Assembly: GCA_964393115.1 (NCBI GenBank)
Contig: CAYMST010000086.1
Coordinates: forward strand, 1 to 17,308
DNA length: 17,308 nt
Direction: 5' to 3'
Origin: CAYMST01 sp964393115
GTDB taxonomy: Bacteria > Bacteroidota > Bacteroidia > Cytophagales > Cyclobacteriaceae
How positions within the stretch are numbered: position 1 is the stretch's first letter; each line of letters opens with the position of its first letter. Below are positions 16,101 through 17,308 of this stretch, one piece after another. The notes below the pieces were generated by a model. It was not told the DNA's origin. It made no database searches and saw only the letters and a list, made by a program, of their open reading frames with translations. A program made the position numbers and the translations under genes.

Positions 16101-17308
16101 CTTCTTCTAAAATGGTTAGTTTACCATTCTCATCTACCGTCAAGATACTTTCATCTGAGCTCGACCAGCTGACAGACGAATTCGTAGCGTCAAATGGCTC
16201 TATAACTGCACCTAAAGTAACTCCATCAGAAGGGGAAATCGATCCTGTCGGACATCCACTTATAGACACTCCGGTAACCGCAACATTCGCCGCATCACAA
16301 CCGGTAACATCCTTGACGGATACATTGCGTAAATCCCAGTCAATATCCGAATTCCCAAAACGGAAATCGTAACGGTAATTGTTATCATCAGATACCGTCG
16401 CTTGAGTATTTGCGATCGTAAAGTTGAACGTAAACTCCTCATATGTTGTCGCCAAATCAAAGGTTCTGCTGAAAAGTCCATTCCAGTTAATATTATCATG
16501 GTCCCTTCCGCCAAACTCAAAATCTATGGTACGTAAAGCGTCTGCTTTCGCCTCAAATGATACACGATAGGTACGGCCATCTTGGAAGCCAACACCATCT
16601 TTAGCTCGTACTTCATCACCATCAAACCAGAAACCAAGAGATAAGTCTCCTTCTTCAGGGTCTGTGCTTTGAATCGAACTGATGTTAAACGACACTTCTC
16701 CACTTGACGCTGACATGCTGGCTTCTGCTCCATTCTGAGACAAGAACAACCATGGAAACTGAGCCGCGCTAGAGGTGAATCCAAAGAACGTTGAATTGCC
16801 TATCAAATTCGTCTCGCAAGGATCTGGTAATGTTGTTGTAACATCACATGTAGAAGTAAATGAACCTTCTTCGGTAGTCACTGTAATCGTCGCACTACCT
16901 TCTTCTAAAATGGTTAGTTTACCATTCTCATCTACCGTCAAGATACTTTCATCTGAGCTCGACCAGCTGACAGACGAATTCGTAGCGTCAAATGGCTCTA
17001 TAACTGCACCTAAAGTAACTCCATCAGAAGGGGAAATCGATCCTGTCGGACATCCACTTATAGACACTCCGGTAACCGCAACATTCGCCGCATCACAACC
17101 GGTAACGTCCTTGATGGATACATTGCGTAAATCCCAGTCAATATCTGAATTCCCGAAACGGAAATCATAACGGTAGTTATTACTATCAGATGCCGTTGCT
17201 AGATTATTTGCGATCGTAAAGTTGAACGTAAACTCCTCATATGATGTCGTTAGATCAAAGGTTCTGCTGAAAAGTCCATTCCAGTTAATATTATCATGGT
17301 CCCTTCCG
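13132..17308 (-). CDS. Giant T9SS surface protein with CBM-like and Ig-like repeats (5' end beyond right edge)
   Basis: The frame is open to 17308 (1391 residues in the window), so the N-terminus is missing. The GTG at 17067 is an internal valine (AVTGVSISGCP), not a start. Order in the protein: partial CBM-like (to about 17090), Big_2-like (17082-16832), CBM-like (16827-16290), Big (16284-16034), CBM (16029-15490), Big (15480-15230), CBM (15221-14690), then five Big domains to about 13405, then a T9SS type A sorting domain (about 13375-13135: LFPNPLSTSG ... AGLYLLNIRSKD). The CBM-like units (NLIGNS.F.GF ... YRVSFEAKAD ... LRNVSVKDV) resemble the CBM4/9 jelly roll. The Ig-like units have the Big_2 pattern (VSWSSS...ILTVDENG...GSATITVTT). 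Inferred: a surface adhesin or glycan-binding fibre; no enzymatic domain is seen in the window. Every domain carries two conserved cysteines. Confidence 0.9.
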   Translation of the reverse strand, partial: GRDHDNINWNGLFSRTFDLTTSYEEFTFNFTIANNLATASDSNNYRYDFRFGNSDIDWDLRNVSIKDVTGCDAANVAVTGVSISGCPTGSISPSDGVTLGAVIEPFDATNSSVSWSSSDESILTVDENGKLTILEEGSATITVTTEEGSFTSTCDVTTTLPDPCETNLIGNSTFFGFTSSAAQFPWLFLSQNGAEASMSASSGEVSFNISSIQSTDPEEGDLSLGFWFDGDEVRAKDGVGFQDGRTYRVSFEAKADALRTIDFEFGGRDHDNINWNGLFSRTFDLATTYEEFTFNFTIANTQATVSDDNNYRYDFRFGNSDIDWDLRNVSVKDVTGCDAANVAVTGVSISGCPTGSISPSDGVTLGAVIEPFDATNSSVSWSSSDESILTVDENGKLTILEEGSATITVTTEEGSFTSTCDVTTTLPDPCETNLIGNSSFFGFTAPNAAFPWLANFSADGDISADMTVTNGELKFDQISVATSSPKEEDLILRYWFDGDEVKTKDGVGFQEGRLYTVSFEARADAPRSLGFEFGGRGHANLGWSGLVSRNVDLTTAFQTFTFSFIISNANATVSDDNNYRYEFRFGDSDISWTLRNVSMVDVTTCSTGSEVTSVSIDNCPSSTITSIEGVSLTASVFPLTASDKGVTWSTSDANVATVSSTGRVEGQGAGTVTITVTTNDGAHTSSCDITVEEAILPDPCVTNLLRNPNFGAFSGGQATPPWFVRGTNAASVNLSSSNRELTFSSIPETSEPGDLVFYQWLDGDEVPTDGGVPIQNGRTYLISFDAMADANRSVDFLFGGRGHQNLEWIPLLSQSVALTDRFQNFKFELEISNEAATVTSGDNYRYEFMFGASDITWVLRNVSIRDITGCPPEVIAVTGIDIDNCPAENMTIGDELNLTASIAPLDADNQAVSWSSSNPDILSVDSNGEVSANAVGTATITVTTEEGAFISTCEITVDPIAVTGVVISNCPDRALVTGSILKLTPSILPANATDQSVTWSSSNTDVITVDAQGNITANGIGTAVITVTTTDGDHTASCSIDIMVNGSPVTGVVIDNCPGQSVQLGTELTLTATVSPSDATDASVSWSSSNTDVLTVSQLGEVVAVGLGNATVTVTTTDGAFTSSCEITVVPIAVTDVTIDNCSSGAISIGGTLTLTATVEPSNAANQSISWSTSNADVLTVNANGVVTAVGLGTATITVTTEDGSFTSSCEMVVDPISVTGVTIVGCPADAATIGDELTLTATVSPANATDASVNWSSSNTNILTVDGSGVVSVVGSGTAVITVTTTDGALTATCEVTVEVVSSVIDQRQRNIMLFPNPLSTSGLQDLTIGDLSGRATIDVMSVNGVSLGRFVFEAGDKKVIKGTTFPSAGLYLLNIRSKDAEVWKKLEVR
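13405..14686 (-). repeat. Five consecutive Ig-like (Big_2-type) domains
   Basis: Units of about 250-270 bp (83-90 residues), each beginning VTGV.I.NCP and ending ITVTT.DG...S.CEITV. They are similar but clearly diverged from each other, unlike the near-identical copies near the right edge. They form the stalk next to the sorting domain, probably spacing the CBM-like part away from the cell (inference). Confidence 0.85.
16001..17308 (-). repeat. Near-identical 798-bp tandem repeat (CBM-like + Ig-like)
   Basis: Positions 16001-16510 match 16799-17308 at a constant offset of 798 bp (266 codons). Bases 16082-16308 are identical to 16880-17106 (227 bp), with scattered, often synonymous changes around them. 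The second copy runs off the right edge, so more copies may follow. Confidence 0.92.

Noticed and set aside
13132..17067. Start of the giant protein at the GTG at 17067
   Set aside because: The same reading frame continues to the window edge and encodes the end of another CBM-like unit, and the GTG lies inside the conserved VTGVSI segment. The gene is truncated by the window.
13391..17170. Series of plus-strand open frames opposite the giant repeat protein
   Set aside because: They repeat with the Ig-like units and are the antisense image of Thr/Val/Ser codons. No independent protein features.

Overview
The window looks like chromosomal DNA of a gliding or marine-type Bacteroidetes, probably in the Cytophagales/Flammeovirgaceae-like range (lineage is inference). 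It is AT-rich with long gene-poor leaders and no obvious Shine-Dalgarno sequences. Two of the large secreted proteins show endings of the Type IX secretion (T9SS) type A sorting-domain kind (YPNPTTDQF, FPNPLSTSG). Two proteins carry the Bacteroidetes 'WxDYVF...ENKHLPNxPSA...EKIEELTLYTI' fibre tail. No housekeeping genes, tRNAs, rRNAs, CRISPR arrays or transposases were seen.

Layout, left to right. Positions 1-3795 (minus) hold the first ~1265 residues of a large secreted protein ('large-1') whose 3' end lies beyond the left edge. At 3829-4875 (minus), 33 bp upstream of it, is a tail-fibre-like protein with five exact-period 18-residue repeats ('fibre-1'). A 934-bp gene-free divergent region follows, then an AraC-family regulator at 5810-6679 (plus, 'AraC-1') and a possible 49-residue membrane peptide at 6897-7046. 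A terminator at 7078-7116 closes the next minus-strand unit. That unit is large protein 'large-2' (7187-10357) preceded by 'fibre-2' (10382-11179). A second AraC-family regulator, 'AraC-2' (11566-12444, minus), follows. Finally 13132-17308 (minus) is the 3' part of a giant repeat adhesin-like T9SS protein, built of alternating carbohydrate-binding-like and Ig-like (Big_2-type) domains, with its own strong terminator at 13077-13109.

The main discovery candidate is that AraC + fibre + large secreted protein occurs twice, as paralogous three-gene modules. In both, the regulator sits on the 5' side of the fibre gene, and the fibre gene lies 24-33 bp upstream of the large gene. The regulator is inverted in one copy. 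The two regulators are clearly paralogous, the large proteins share several blocks along their length, and the fibres share their C-terminal quarter. I infer regulated cell-surface fibre/adhesin modules. The large proteins have a conserved central region of unknown function, and no enzymatic activity can be assigned. The giant repeat protein may be another surface or glycan-binding protein of the same locus, but it is a separate transcription unit.
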